This document shows, piece after piece, positions 39,434 to 48,414 of a DNA stretch of 64,000 nt. The notes under the pieces were generated by a model. The model had not been told where the DNA came from, made no database searches, and saw only the letters and a program-made list of their open reading frames with translations. Location of the stretch: assembly GCF_000172075.1 (NCBI RefSeq), contig NZ_ABIC01000011.1, positions 48,571 through 112,570 of the forward strand. Direction: 5' to 3'. Positions within the stretch are counted from its first letter, which is position 1. Every line of letters begins with the position of its first letter. The position numbers and the translations under genes are program-made. The DNA comes from Shewanella benthica KT99 (GTDB lineage Bacteria > Pseudomonadota > Gammaproteobacteria > Enterobacterales > Shewanellaceae).

Positions 39434-40744
39434 TTAACGACCTCGCCTGCCGCCATTAGCTCGCTTCTTGGCGCGCTGCTTGTGGGCATTTCGCCCCCCT
39501 TTCCTGGGTGTATCTACACTCTTAGTCAGATCAGGCTCAAAGCCTGCTAACCATTGCTGAGGCAGTCGCTTATCGAGCACAACTTCGACTTCTTCGAGCA
39601 GATGCTCATCTTCACGACAGAGTAATGTGATGGCAACGCCCTTATTACCAGCGCGGCCCGTGCGGCCGATACGATGAACATAATCCTCGGCCTTATAGGG
39701 CAATTCATAGTTGACCACATAGTTAAGGTCGATAATATCGATCCCCCTTGCAGCAACATCTGTGGCCACCAGCACGCGAACTTCACCATCCTTAAAACTT
39801 TGCAGCACCTTTTCCCGTGCGCCCTGGGAGAGATCACCATGAAAAGCCTGAGCCCCAATTCCCGCCTTGGTTAAGTTAGCGGCCAGCTTATCGGCGGCCA
39901 CCTTCTTACGGCTGAAGATGAGTACCTGCTGTAACTTACCCGACTCGATAAGATGAGTGATTAAGGCAAGCTTTCTGTCACTGTCGACGGCATAAACCCG
40001 CTGCTCAATTTCCACAGCCGCGGCATTTCGCTCACCCACCTCGATACGTTTAGGATCGCGTAATAGTGATTGACTCAAGCCATAGAGTGATTCGTCGAAG
40101 GTGGCAGAAAACAACAAGGTTTGGCGGGTCTTTGGCAACTGTTTGACGATGGCATCTATCTCGTCTTTAAAGCCCATATCTAACATGCGGTCGGCTTCAT
40201 CGAATACCAAAAACTCAAGTTCACTAAGGCTCATAGAGCCACGCCTTAAGTGATCCAGCAGACGTCCTGGGGTTGCAACCAAGATATCGACTCCGGCCGC
40301 TAAAATCTGAGCCTGAGCATCTATGCTGACGCCGCCATATACCAGAGCCGATTTTAGCTGAGTCAGCTTAGCGTATTTAACGAAACTCCCATGGACCTGC
40401 AAAGCCAGTTCTCGGGTTGGCGTCAACACTAGGGCTCGAATGGCTCGAATGGCCGGAACTTGAGAACAAGATGGTGCCTCAGACTCCTGTTGGTTCTTTT
40501 CATCTAGTCTGAGTAGCGGTTCAGTTAACTTATGCAGAATAGGCAGCGAAAATGCGGCGGTTTTCCCCGAGCCGGTTTGGGCTCCGGCCATGATGTCCTG
40601 CCCGGCTAAAATGGCCGGTATAGCCTGAGTCTGAATAGGTGTAGGCTGGCTGTAGCCTAATGCAGTCAAAACCTGCAGCAATTCTGGTCTTAGGGATAAG
40701 GATGAAAATCCATGATTAGCAGCAGAGTCGGCGTGTTCAGACAT
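39434..40744 (-). CDS. rhlE: DEAD-box RNA helicase RhlE
   Basis: RhlE is an ATP-dependent RNA helicase involved in ribosome maturation and RNA turnover. The 436-residue protein has the Q motif GYSQPTPIQTQAIP, motif I AGAQTGSGKTAA, Ia PTRELALQVH, TPGRLLDHL, motif II VFDEADRMLDMGF, motif III LLFSATF, motif V VATDVAARGIDI and motif VI HRIGRTGRAG. A basic tail (RKGGRNAHKQRAKKRANGGR) ends the protein. The short linker and tail point to RhlE rather than DeaD or SrmB. It is monocistronic. Confidence 0.9.
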   Translation of the reverse strand: MSEHADSAANHGFSSLSLRPELLQVLTALGYSQPTPIQTQAIPAILAGQDIMAGAQTGSGKTAAFSLPILHKLTEPLLRLDEKNQQESEAPSCSQVPAIRAIRALVLTPTRELALQVHGSFVKYAKLTQLKSALVYGGVSIDAQAQILAAGVDILVATPGRLLDHLRRGSMSLSELEFLVFDEADRMLDMGFKDEIDAIVKQLPKTRQTLLFSATFDESLYGLSQSLLRDPKRIEVGERNAAAVEIEQRVYAVDSDRKLALITHLIESGKLQQVLIFSRKKVAADKLAANLTKAGIGAQAFHGDLSQGAREKVLQSFKDGEVRVLVATDVAARGIDIIDLNYVVNYELPYKAEDYVHRIGRTGRAGNKGVAITLLCREDEHLLEEVEVVLDKRLPQQWLAGFEPDLTKSVDTPRKGGRNAHKQRAKKRANGGRRGR

Positions 40745-40877
40745 ACGGGGAAATACCTAGATTAAAGCAACAAAGAAACTGCCGCAAATTGTACCACTGT
40801 TTAACTAAAATAAGGATTTAAACTAAACCAACCCCTAACCTGAATTACTTTTCAGCAAGTATTTTTTCTTTTCCGTT

Positions 40878-41360
40878 TCAAACTCTTGCTGTGTTAACAG
40901 CACCTTTATCTAAGAGATCTTTAATTTTAGTAAGGAGATCATATTTATCAGTAGTAGCTATGCTTGTTTGGGCACTTTTTCTATCAACACAAGCAAATAT
41001 GATTTCTATGCGAGGAAAGTTCCCTAAAATATATGGTGGTGAAGCAGTATGTTCTGAAACCGTTAACATCATTTTATTAAGATCAATTTTTTGGCAAAAA
41101 CTATTAGCTCTTTGCGTCGCACTTCTTCTTATTCCTGATGTGCCACTAAAGCCTGTTGATGCTTGATGAAATACTCGGTATCTCTCCCCTAATATTTCTT
41201 CTGAAATATAAAAATCCTTTCCTTCAAATACAGCATCTTTAAAATTTGACTCACTTTCACTTACTTTTTCTATCGGCGACATACTTGAACAAGCTGTTAG
41301 CAATAAGAATAGAGGAACCAAAAACTTAAACCTTAAACCTTAAACCTTAAACCTTGTCAT
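40878..41360 (-). pseudogene. Small lipoprotein gene interrupted by heptamer repeats in its signal peptide (off or inactivated)
   Basis: From the ATG at 41360, with TAAGG five bases upstream, the frame reads Met-Thr-Arg-Phe-Lys-Val-stop. Further on, in the same frame, comes KFLVPLFLLLTACSSMSPIE, a lipoprotein signal with lipobox LTAC, and a body ending KGAVNTARV. Four copies of AGGTTTA (41325-41355, minus strand) cause the stop. With one copy the start would read MTRFKFLVPLFLLLTACSSM without interruption. The body (about 140 residues, with two later cysteines) belongs to no family I recognise. Translation from a TTG at 41321 is possible but has no ribosome-binding site. Confidence 0.7.
41325..41355. 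repeat. Heptamer array, four units (CTTAAAC), inside a lipoprotein start
   Basis: CTTAAAC is repeated four times exactly, followed by CTTG. On the minus strand it is AGGTTTA repeated within the first codons of the lipoprotein gene. Heptamers change the frame by one base per copy, and the array carries TAA in the reading frame. Confidence 0.93.
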
Positions 41361-41556
41361 AAATACCTTATTAGATAGAGCGAAGCCATTAAACAATTCA
41401 TTACCAAGTATTCTATCTTATTTTTAATACCCTCAGAGATTGTAAACATAAAAAAACCAACATAAATACAACAAAAATAAAGATTTAACTGCATATAACT
41501 TCATCTTCAAGCATTAACTCACAGACTTAAAGTCTCCGCTCTGCAAACAACACTTC

Positions 41557-44500
41557 TTATGCTTCCAGATAAGCTCGAAGCGCTTCTACTGAGCGAGTTA
41601 AGCTGCTGACCACTTGTTCATGTTGGCAGGCTCGATACTGGATTTTTTCCAGTGACTGACACAGCTTAGACAGGGCTAGTAGTCCCATGCTCGCACTGCT
41701 GCCCTTGAGGGCATGGAGTAACCTTGGGCTGTCGGCGGTATAGAAGTGCAGCTCAGAGACCTGAGCCTGGCTCGAGTCAATAAACAGCGCCAGCATGTCT
41801 GTCACCGCCTCCTGTCCCAGATATTCGATATCTTGATCTATCTGAGTCAGATCCAATAGCTGAGATATCTCATCTGCTGCATTTGCTGCGGTTCGCGTCT
41901 CGGCTGCTGCAACATTTTCTGCGTCTTCGACATTTGCTTCACTCGCCAGGCCTATCCAGGCGGCCAAAGATTGCATGTTGAGCGGTTTGCCTAACACGAT
42001 ATCGAAGCCTGCCTGCTGATAATGAGAGAGATCATCGGCCTGAAGCTGAGCGGTAAATGCGGCTATCGGCACTCGGTGATCCACCTTATGCTCAACCGCT
42101 CTTAACTCACTGACTAGCTCAAACCCTGAGCCATCTCCCAACTGAATATCCAACATGATGGCATCAAATTCATCAGCAGTATTCTCACGGTATAATTTAC
42201 GCGCTTGCTCACAGCTACTCGCTAGGACAGACTCATGACCTAAGTGGGCCAGGAACCCTTGGGCCACCATGGCATTGACCTTGTTATCCTCAACCACTAA
42301 GACACGTTTCTTCGCCACATTTTCCAGGTCCTGAGCGCCGCTATCATTCACTCGCTGACACTCTATCAGTGGCAAGCTAAAGCCAAAACTGCTGCCACGC
42401 CCCGACTGACTCTTAACCCAAAGGGAATCCGTCTGAGAATTGACTTGGCAAGCCCGCTCTTGTGTGTTTTCTTGTCGCGCCTCACTTGAAACTTCGAGTG
42501 AAGTCGGGGCCTGCTTCATCAAGTCCACCAGCTCTTTACTGATAGCCAGCCCCAGACCTGTTCCTCTGGAGCGCCCTTTATTGAGCTGAGCGCTATAGGC
42601 TTTAAACAGGTGTGGCATGGCATCATCACCTATACCTAAACCGGTATCTATCACCTCGAAATGCAATTGAGTTTCATCGAAGGAGACTCTCAGCCTCACC
42701 TCCCCCTCCGGGGTAAACTTAATGCCATTACCAATAAGATTAAACAGCACCTGGCGAAGTTTGGGGCCATCTAAGCTGACCCATGCGGGTAAGCGCGGGC
42801 TCTCAAGCACCAACTGCAAACCAGCGAGACCGGCCCCGGCAAGCATGATAGCCACCACCTCATCGATGAGTTCATTGATGGCCACAGGCCTGGTTTCATT
42901 AGTGAGCTTGCCCTGCTCTAACCGGGAGAAATCCAAAATATCGTTAAGCACGGTTTGCAGCAAGGTGCCGCTGTATTGGGACAGAGCCAACATCTGCTTC
43001 TGGGCTAAGGGCAAGTCTGAGTGGCCTAGTAAGGTTAAGGTACCCAACAGGCCATTGAGTGGCGTGCGGATCTCATGACTCATAGTGGCTAGAAACAGTG
43101 ACTTGGCCTGACTCGCCTGCTCTGCCATCTTTCTGGCTTGAGCGTGACCTCTGGCCTCGGCATCCAGTTGTCTGTTGGCGATGGCTAATTCCTGAGTTCG
43201 CGCCTCGACGGTGCTCTCCAGCTCGGCCTTATGCTGGGTTAACTCGGCTGCGGTGTCGAGTAGCTGGGCCTGTAGCTTTTGATTGTGAGCCGTCTTCTGC
43301 TTAAATGCTTGAATCGCATTGGCCATGGCAGTTAACTCATCATCGCCATGAGAATTGAGGCTCACATCTGTATCTCCCAGACTCAACCTGGACAGAGCAT
43401 GGGTCGCCTCATTAAGTCTGACAGCGATGCCTCTATAGATAACCCGGTACATGACAAACAAGATCACCAGCAACATCGAGACTCCCGTAGTCCAAAGGCC
43501 CGTTTTTGCCCAAAAGAGTTGCCGTAAGTAATCTCCCCGAGCCAGTTCGGCTTTGGCCTGTTGACTGGCCATGGCAGCGTCTAAAGTTCGGTTTAAGCCG
43601 CTTAACTTATCCGAGAGTAATCTCAGCTGCTTATCCTGCTCCCTCAATAAGTGAACATACTGTCTCTGAGCCGCCACCCCTTCGACTACCCGACGTAATA
43701 CCACTAACTCTGCGGTCAACTCATGCTCCCTGACCGGGTCTCTTATCAAGCCCTTGAGTAACTCCAATGCCATCAGATCGATTTGAGGTCCGCCGTTATT
43801 CAGATCCGCAAAGTTAGCTTGGCCTTGAGAGGGACTCATTATCTGATAAGTTGCCGGCAAGCTGTCAGCCGGTTGCAGTGACATAGAACTGAGCAAGCTT
43901 GCCAGAGCCGTTTCATGCTCAGGCGATTGCAGCAACTGGCCCACCAAAGCAATATTATGTATCACCTTAAGCGCACGGTTGAGGCGTTCCTGAATGTCTA
44001 AATCCTGCTCAATCACGGCGTCCAGCAGGTATGCACTGTTAACCAGACCGGCGATCTGCGTATAAGCCAGACTCAACTTGGCCAAGATGGCCGAGTCAAC
44101 CACGGCTAGCTCGGCTTCGAGCAGCTCAGTGCTGTGACTGGCAGACTCAACCAGAGCCTTGCCCACTTGGGACAACTGCCCCGCCACTTCCAAACGCTTA
44201 CCTACTTGCTTACCTAAGCGGGCCAGTTGATGAATGATCTCTCCGGCAGATAACTCTAACCTATGATCCTTCTGCACCCCGAGTGATTTAAGGTTGGCAA
44301 TGGCACCGAGTAAGTTACTGCTATTAATCGACAGCATTCGACCGATAAACTGTCTTTGCGCCTCCTCCTCGACAGTGCCAAGCGCCTGTACATTTTCAGC
44401 CAATGCATTGGAAGATTGCACTAAACTACGCGCAGCCTGTGATGCGGGTAGCGCCTTATCGTAGAGGAATTGATCCGCCTTTTTCACCCAGTAGAGGCTC

Positions 44501-44601
44501 AAGCTGCCCACGGATACGAGTAACATGAGCAAGAAGGCGAGCAAGCAGAAGGACAACATGAGACGTCCAACTAAACTCTTTCCCGATAGCGTGAAAGGCA
44601 T
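41557..44601 (-). CDS. torS: Hybrid sensor histidine kinase TorS
   Basis: TorS senses TMAO, with periplasmic TorT, and phosphorylates TorR. The 1014-residue protein starts with a membrane segment (about 10-36) and a long helical periplasmic sensor to about residue 370. A second membrane segment (LFWAKTGLWTTGVSMLLVIL) and a HAMP/coiled coil follow. The phospho-His box is ATMSHEIRTPLNGLL. The ATPase domain shows LFNLIGNGIKFTPEG and RSRGTGLGLAIS. The receiver has VVEDNKVNAM and phospho-Asp in IMLDIQLGDGSG. The C-terminal Hpt domain has its His in LLHALKGSSASMG. Unlike BarA it has a very large sensor region, as TorS does. It is divergent from torT. Confidence 0.94.
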   Translation of the reverse strand: MPFTLSGKSLVGRLMLSFCLLAFLLMLLVSVGSLSLYWVKKADQFLYDKALPASQAARSLVQSSNALAENVQALGTVEEEAQRQFIGRMLSINSSNLLGAIANLKSLGVQKDHRLELSAGEIIHQLARLGKQVGKRLEVAGQLSQVGKALVESASHSTELLEAELAVVDSAILAKLSLAYTQIAGLVNSAYLLDAVIEQDLDIQERLNRALKVIHNIALVGQLLQSPEHETALASLLSSMSLQPADSLPATYQIMSPSQGQANFADLNNGGPQIDLMALELLKGLIRDPVREHELTAELVVLRRVVEGVAAQRQYVHLLREQDKQLRLLSDKLSGLNRTLDAAMASQQAKAELARGDYLRQLFWAKTGLWTTGVSMLLVILFVMYRVIYRGIAVRLNEATHALSRLSLGDTDVSLNSHGDDELTAMANAIQAFKQKTAHNQKLQAQLLDTAAELTQHKAELESTVEARTQELAIANRQLDAEARGHAQARKMAEQASQAKSLFLATMSHEIRTPLNGLLGTLTLLGHSDLPLAQKQMLALSQYSGTLLQTVLNDILDFSRLEQGKLTNETRPVAINELIDEVVAIMLAGAGLAGLQLVLESPRLPAWVSLDGPKLRQVLFNLIGNGIKFTPEGEVRLRVSFDETQLHFEVIDTGLGIGDDAMPHLFKAYSAQLNKGRSRGTGLGLAISKELVDLMKQAPTSLEVSSEARQENTQERACQVNSQTDSLWVKSQSGRGSSFGFSLPLIECQRVNDSGAQDLENVAKKRVLVVEDNKVNAMVAQGFLAHLGHESVLASSCEQARKLYRENTADEFDAIMLDIQLGDGSGFELVSELRAVEHKVDHRVPIAAFTAQLQADDLSHYQQAGFDIVLGKPLNMQSLAAWIGLASEANVEDAENVAAAETRTAANAADEISQLLDLTQIDQDIEYLGQEAVTDMLALFIDSSQAQVSELHFYTADSPRLLHALKGSSASMGLLALSKLCQSLEKIQYRACQHEQVVSSLTRSVEALRAYLEA

Positions 44602-44660
44602 CTTTTCCCTTAACCTGATACAATAAATTTAGACATTTTACTTTCAATGATGACATAGCA

Positions 44661-45968
44661 ATGACGCTGAAACACGGTGCGATTCTTAAAGATACTCAAA
44701 CCCAAGTAACCAGAACCACAGAGACAAAAGTATCAAGCACAAGAACCGACACGAGTAGATGTGCGACCACTCTAGCCGGATTAGTATTCTCGATCCTGCT
44801 CTTCAGCATGAGCGGTAATTTCGCCCATGCCAGCACAAACTCTTCGGCCTGGGCATTAGAGCAGCGCAGCCCCTTCAATGTCAAAGTCCAACAGGCTAAA
44901 ACTCGAGCATACTATCCTCTCAAGCGCGCCAAACAAGCCTGGAAAATATGTGCACTGGTGCCACATCTTAAAGACGCCTACTGGATCGGCATAGATTATG
45001 GCTTGGTGCAGCACGCCCGAGCACTGAATATAACATTAGAGCTCTTCGAGGCTGGCAGCTATTACAAAAAAGTTAAGCAGCTCAGTCAACTTTCACACTG
45101 CATGGATGGCGATTATGATGCCATATTGCTTGGCACTGTGGATCCTAAACTTCTCGCCTCTTTTCACCAGCCCATCACTAAGCCAGTTATCGCTCTGGTT
45201 AACAGAATAGACAGCCACAAGGTGACGACCCGCATCGGTGTCAACTGGTACCAGATGGGTTGGTTTGCAGGCAACTTTATCAAACAAGATGTCGAACAGG
45301 GTAACGCTCAACAGGTAAACGTTGCCCTGCTGACTGGCCCTGAAAAACAGGGAGGCAGCGATTGGGTCGAGGAAGGGATCGTGGCGGCTCTGCAACCAGC
45401 ATCTAAGACTAGTTCGAGTGACAGTGCTAAGAACAGTTCGAAAAGCAGCAAGATCACCATCTCTTCTATCCGTCATGCCGATAACAACCGTAACCTCTAT
45501 CGAGATCAACTCTACCACCTGCTCAAAGACCAGACACCAGATTATATCTTAGGTAGTGCGGTCGCTATCGAGGCGGCTGTTGGAGAGTTGGCCATCAAAC
45601 AGGCACGCCATGGCTCGACACTTATTTCCCGGCCAGAGCAGGAGCCTCAGCTAAGTGAAGTGGCTCAACTAAGGGGGAATTCTCAGCCTGCTCCCCAGAT
45701 AAAGCTGGTCAGCAGTTACCTGTCCCCCGCCGTGCTCAGGGGCTTGTTCAGGAACAGAGTCGCGTTCAGCTCTGATGACTCTGTGGTACTACAAGGAAAA
45801 CTGGCGATCGATGTCGTCGTTCGAGAGCTTGAAGGCGCTAAACCCTTCGGTGATATAGGCCCGCCGATCCAAGGCTTACAAGGTGATGTGTTGAAGAAAC
45901 ATAAGCTCGAAAATAGCCTGGCACCGGCAGATTTTTATCCGATATATAGGGTAAATCCCAGGAACTAG
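44661..45968 (+). CDS. torT: Periplasmic TMAO-binding protein TorT
   Basis: TorT binds TMAO and presents it to TorS. The 435-residue precursor has an unusually long N-terminus before its hydrophobic segment (TTLAGLVFSILLFSMSG, about 36-52). An ATG nearer the signal is not obvious. The mature part is a type 1 periplasmic-binding fold: WKICALVPHLKDAYWIGIDY, DYDAILLGTVDPKLLASF, IGVNWYQMGWFAGNFIKQD, VALLTGPEKQGGSDWVEEGI and the C-terminal DIGPPIQGLQGD. There is a Ser-rich insertion around residues 250-270. Its last codons and stop lie inside a 46-base palindrome shared with the end of torR. Confidence 0.9.
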   Translation: MTLKHGAILKDTQTQVTRTTETKVSSTRTDTSRCATTLAGLVFSILLFSMSGNFAHASTNSSAWALEQRSPFNVKVQQAKTRAYYPLKRAKQAWKICALVPHLKDAYWIGIDYGLVQHARALNITLELFEAGSYYKKVKQLSQLSHCMDGDYDAILLGTVDPKLLASFHQPITKPVIALVNRIDSHKVTTRIGVNWYQMGWFAGNFIKQDVEQGNAQQVNVALLTGPEKQGGSDWVEEGIVAALQPASKTSSSDSAKNSSKSSKITISSIRHADNNRNLYRDQLYHLLKDQTPDYILGSAVAIEAAVGELAIKQARHGSTLISRPEQEPQLSEVAQLRGNSQPAPQIKLVSSYLSPAVLRGLFRNRVAFSSDDSVVLQGKLAIDVVVRELEGAKPFGDIGPPIQGLQGDVLKKHKLENSLAPADFYPIYRVNPRN

Positions 45969-45996
45969 GGTCTAGATCCTAGTTCCTGGGATTTAC
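45951..45996. terminator. Perfect 19-bp palindrome between torT and torR, built from heptamers
   Basis: GTAAATCCCAGGAACTAGG (45951-45969) and its exact complement (45978-45996) flank the loop GTCTAGAT. The stem includes the stop codons of both convergent genes. Internally the sequence steps in sevens: CTAGGGT, CTAGATC, CTAGTTC, CTGGGAT. It probably acts as a bidirectional terminator or 3'-end stabiliser. Confidence 0.85.
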
Positions 45997-46787
45997 TCTT
46001 CGACTTTTGCCGAGAACAGGTAACCTTCACCATGGATAGTGGTAAACAGCTCAGGGTTGAGTTTGTTTCTCAGCCTTCTGATGATCACATCTATGGTTCT
46101 GTCGTTGACATCTTGGTTTCTGTGACTGGTATTCTGCATCAGGCGTTCACGCGATAGCACTTGCTGGGGGTGCAATGTAAAAACCGTCAACAATTCGAAT
46201 TCGGCCTTGGTGAGTTTGATTATCTCGTCACCATGCCTAAGCTTGCGACTGTTGAGTTCAAGAATATATCCCTCGAAAGCAATCACATCATCGTTCTCAT
46301 CCAGCTGTTCTATCACGGCGAGTTCGGCCTTCTTGACTAAAGATATCCGCCAGAGTAAGTTTTTAACTCGGACTAACAACTCCCTCAGTTCGAATGGTTT
46401 AGTGACATAATCATCGGCGCCCATCTCTAAGCCAATAATCTTATCAATGGCCTCATCACGCCCGGTCACTAAGATAATGCCAACATCTGAGCGGCTACGT
46501 AACTCTCTTGCCAGACTTAAGCCATCGACCCCGGGAAGATTGATATCTAACATGACCAGGTCTACGTGTTGGCGACCGAACTGATACCACATCTGTTCAC
46601 CATCTTCGGCCTCGAGCACGCGATAGCCCTCTTTCTCAAAGTATCCTTTAAGACGAGCTCTGATAACGACTTCGTCATCGACAACCAATACGGTATGCGG
46701 TGTAGGGTGTGCAATTGAATTAGCCATAGTGTCTAGAGCCGAAGGCTCACTCCTGATGAAAGTGGGTCTTGAAAAGCGAATAAACAT
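45993..46787 (-). CDS. torR: TMAO response regulator TorR
   Basis: TorR is an OmpR-type regulator that activates torECAD through tor boxes. The receiver starts TVLVVDDEVVIRARLKGYFE, with phospho-Asp in MLDINLPGVDGLSL and switch residues in LVTGRDEA and DDYVTKPFELREL. The C-terminal winged helix has LTKAEFELLTVFTLHPQQVL, DRTIDVIIRRLRNKL and IHGEGYLF. The first start (46787, 264 residues) has a strong AAGGTGAG ribosome-binding site. The in-frame ATG at 46727 (MANSIAHPTPHT) would give the standard length. The 20-residue extension may be real. Confidence 0.95.
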   Translation of the reverse strand: MFIRFSRPTFIRSEPSALDTMANSIAHPTPHTVLVVDDEVVIRARLKGYFEKEGYRVLEAEDGEQMWYQFGRQHVDLVMLDINLPGVDGLSLARELRSRSDVGIILVTGRDEAIDKIIGLEMGADDYVTKPFELRELLVRVKNLLWRISLVKKAELAVIEQLDENDDVIAFEGYILELNSRKLRHGDEIIKLTKAEFELLTVFTLHPQQVLSRERLMQNTSHRNQDVNDRTIDVIIRRLRNKLNPELFTTIHGEGYLFSAKVEE

Positions 46788-47012
46788 CTCTCACCTTACA
46801 TTATTCACATTTTTTCATAATTGCATATAAGCAAAAGTGAAAATAGCGACTTGGACAATATTTCCTTTGGTTTATCCTCTTTTAAGCTACTTATTTCCTA
46901 ATAAAAATGCTGAGAATTTTTACACTCATTATAAGTTGGCAAATGCTTACACTAATGCCATGCTGTAGCTGAGCTAAAGCATTTATGATTAAAGATTAAT
47001 AAAGGAAGAGTA

Positions 47013-47381
47013 ATGGACGAGAAACGTAAATTTTCAAGGATCCTGTATGCCACAGGCGCACAGCTGACTCAGGCAGATAAGGTCTGGACGACCAAGATTC
47101 TCGATCTCAGTCTCAATGGTGCACTCGTTGAGGAACCAGACTCCTTTACAATAGATAATGCGCCCATCATTCTCAATTTCACTCTTCAGGGATCAGATAT
47201 AGAGATGCAGATGGAGACCCGCCTTATCCATCAAAAATCCGGCCATCTGGGTCTCAGGTGTGAGCATATAGATGTGGATAGCATCAGTCACCTTCGCCGA
47301 ATGATCGAACTCAATACTGGTGATTCATCCATGCTTAATCGTGAACTTGAGCTATTTATTGCAGATCACGAAAGTTCGTAA
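47013..47381 (+). CDS. PilZ domain protein (small, possible c-di-GMP receptor)
   Basis: The 122-residue soluble protein is almost entirely a PilZ domain. It has the N-terminal RKFSR (RxxxR-type c-di-GMP loop) and DLSLNGALVEEPD, matching the (D/N)xSxxG motif. Strands through LNFTLQGSDIEMQMETRLIH and a C-terminal helix with ISHLRRMIELNTGD follow. Both ligand-binding motifs are intact, so c-di-GMP binding is plausible. GGAAGAG precedes the ATG. It stands alone downstream of the torR promoter region and is not obviously part of the tor system. Confidence 0.85.
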   Translation: MDEKRKFSRILYATGAQLTQADKVWTTKILDLSLNGALVEEPDSFTIDNAPIILNFTLQGSDIEMQMETRLIHQKSGHLGLRCEHIDVDSISHLRRMIELNTGDSSMLNRELELFIADHESS

Positions 47382-47476
47382 CAGCTGATTTTGAGCCAAA
47401 TTAAGTTAAGGTTTTTCCCGAGCCTGTCGATGCCGCATTGACCACTATTTGCAACAAAAGCGATAAACTCTACTGC

Positions 47477-47833
47477 TTACATTACATCAGTCACGATACA
47501 AAGGCCTGTAACCGCCTCTTCGCCATAAACTTGTACTGTAGCAAACAACTTGTGGTCAGCTAACGGATATTGGTTGTATGAAAGATAGGTAGGCGTTGCG
47601 CTAATGTCTTGACCATCAACCCCATCGATTCGATAAATGTTACCGAGTATAGCTGACTCGTACCCACCATCAATCTTAACTATCGACTCATTCGAACGCA
47701 GAATATTAATATTAGTCATAGTAATATCATCACCACCTTTGACCTTGCATGTTAGGTCACTAGCCTGCGCTACACCCGTCACTGCTGCGATGCTTAAGGT
47801 TGAGGCTAATAGTACTTTATTAAATATATTCAT
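47477..47833 (-). CDS. Small exported protein of unknown function
   Basis: The 118-residue protein starts with a clear signal peptide (MNIFNKVLLASTLSIAAVTG, cleavage near AQASD). The mature part of about 94 residues contains two cysteines (LTCKVKG and GLCIVTDVM) that could form a disulfide. Beta-rich sequence lies between them. No family is recognised. There are no partner genes close by. The start is supported by the signal peptide. Confidence 0.65.
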   Translation of the reverse strand: MNIFNKVLLASTLSIAAVTGVAQASDLTCKVKGGDDITMTNINILRSNESIVKIDGGYESAILGNIYRIDGVDGQDISATPTYLSYNQYPLADHKLFATVQVYGEEAVTGLCIVTDVM

Positions 47834-48008
47834 TGGGTGTTATCTCATTATATAGAATGGTTAGTGTGTGCTTGCACTGGTTAACGAGTTTGTACCATGG
47901 ATTTAGCGTCATGCAATCATATTAGCTATGACCCAGTAGGTGCTAAACAGTGATACCTAAGAATGCGTTTAATATGGCATAAAACTATCGCACCATGTGT
48001 TAGATAGA

Positions 48009-48338
48009 TCAATATTCTTTCAGGCCGCCTTGGCCAAACCCTATAATTTCGTCTTCTTTGAGAAGACGTGAGCCTTTTAGGAGCCTAGCTAACTGTACAC
48101 CTGGGATTAATTCCACTTTGCTAGTCATGGCAGAGAACGACCCTGACACAGGGATTGGCCGTGTTATTGCGGGCTCCAGTATTGCAAGTATCCCCCCCTT
48201 AGCGAAGCGCTTTACCCATCGCGATGTACAGGATCGAGTGCATTGGCGTAGACGTAGACTGCTAACATTGCATAATTTTAGACTGGATATGTTGTTGATT
48301 AGCAATTTACTCCCTGAAATCGAAGCTCGCAGCCGCAT
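48009..48338 (-). CDS. Hypothetical open frame beside the group II intron, possibly a fragment
   Basis: The frame of 109 codons has a plausible second half (RWVKRFAKGGILAILEPAIT, then IPVSGSFSAMTSKVELIPGV and RLLKEDEIIGFGQGGLKEY) but a poor first half. No ribosome-binding site is visible. A convergent 125-codon frame exists on the plus strand, and the two cannot both be real. The coding potential may be the tail of a longer gene cut by the intron insertion. I do not recognise the family. Confidence 0.3.
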   Translation of the reverse strand: MRLRASISGSKLLINNISSLKLCNVSSLRLRQCTRSCTSRWVKRFAKGGILAILEPAITRPIPVSGSFSAMTSKVELIPGVQLARLLKGSRLLKEDEIIGFGQGGLKEY

Positions 48339-48414
48339 CTACACTGAGGTTTTCACAAGCAGCCTATCTCTTAAATTTAGGCTTATTGCTAGGCTTCGTA
48401 ACTCATCTCTGCCC

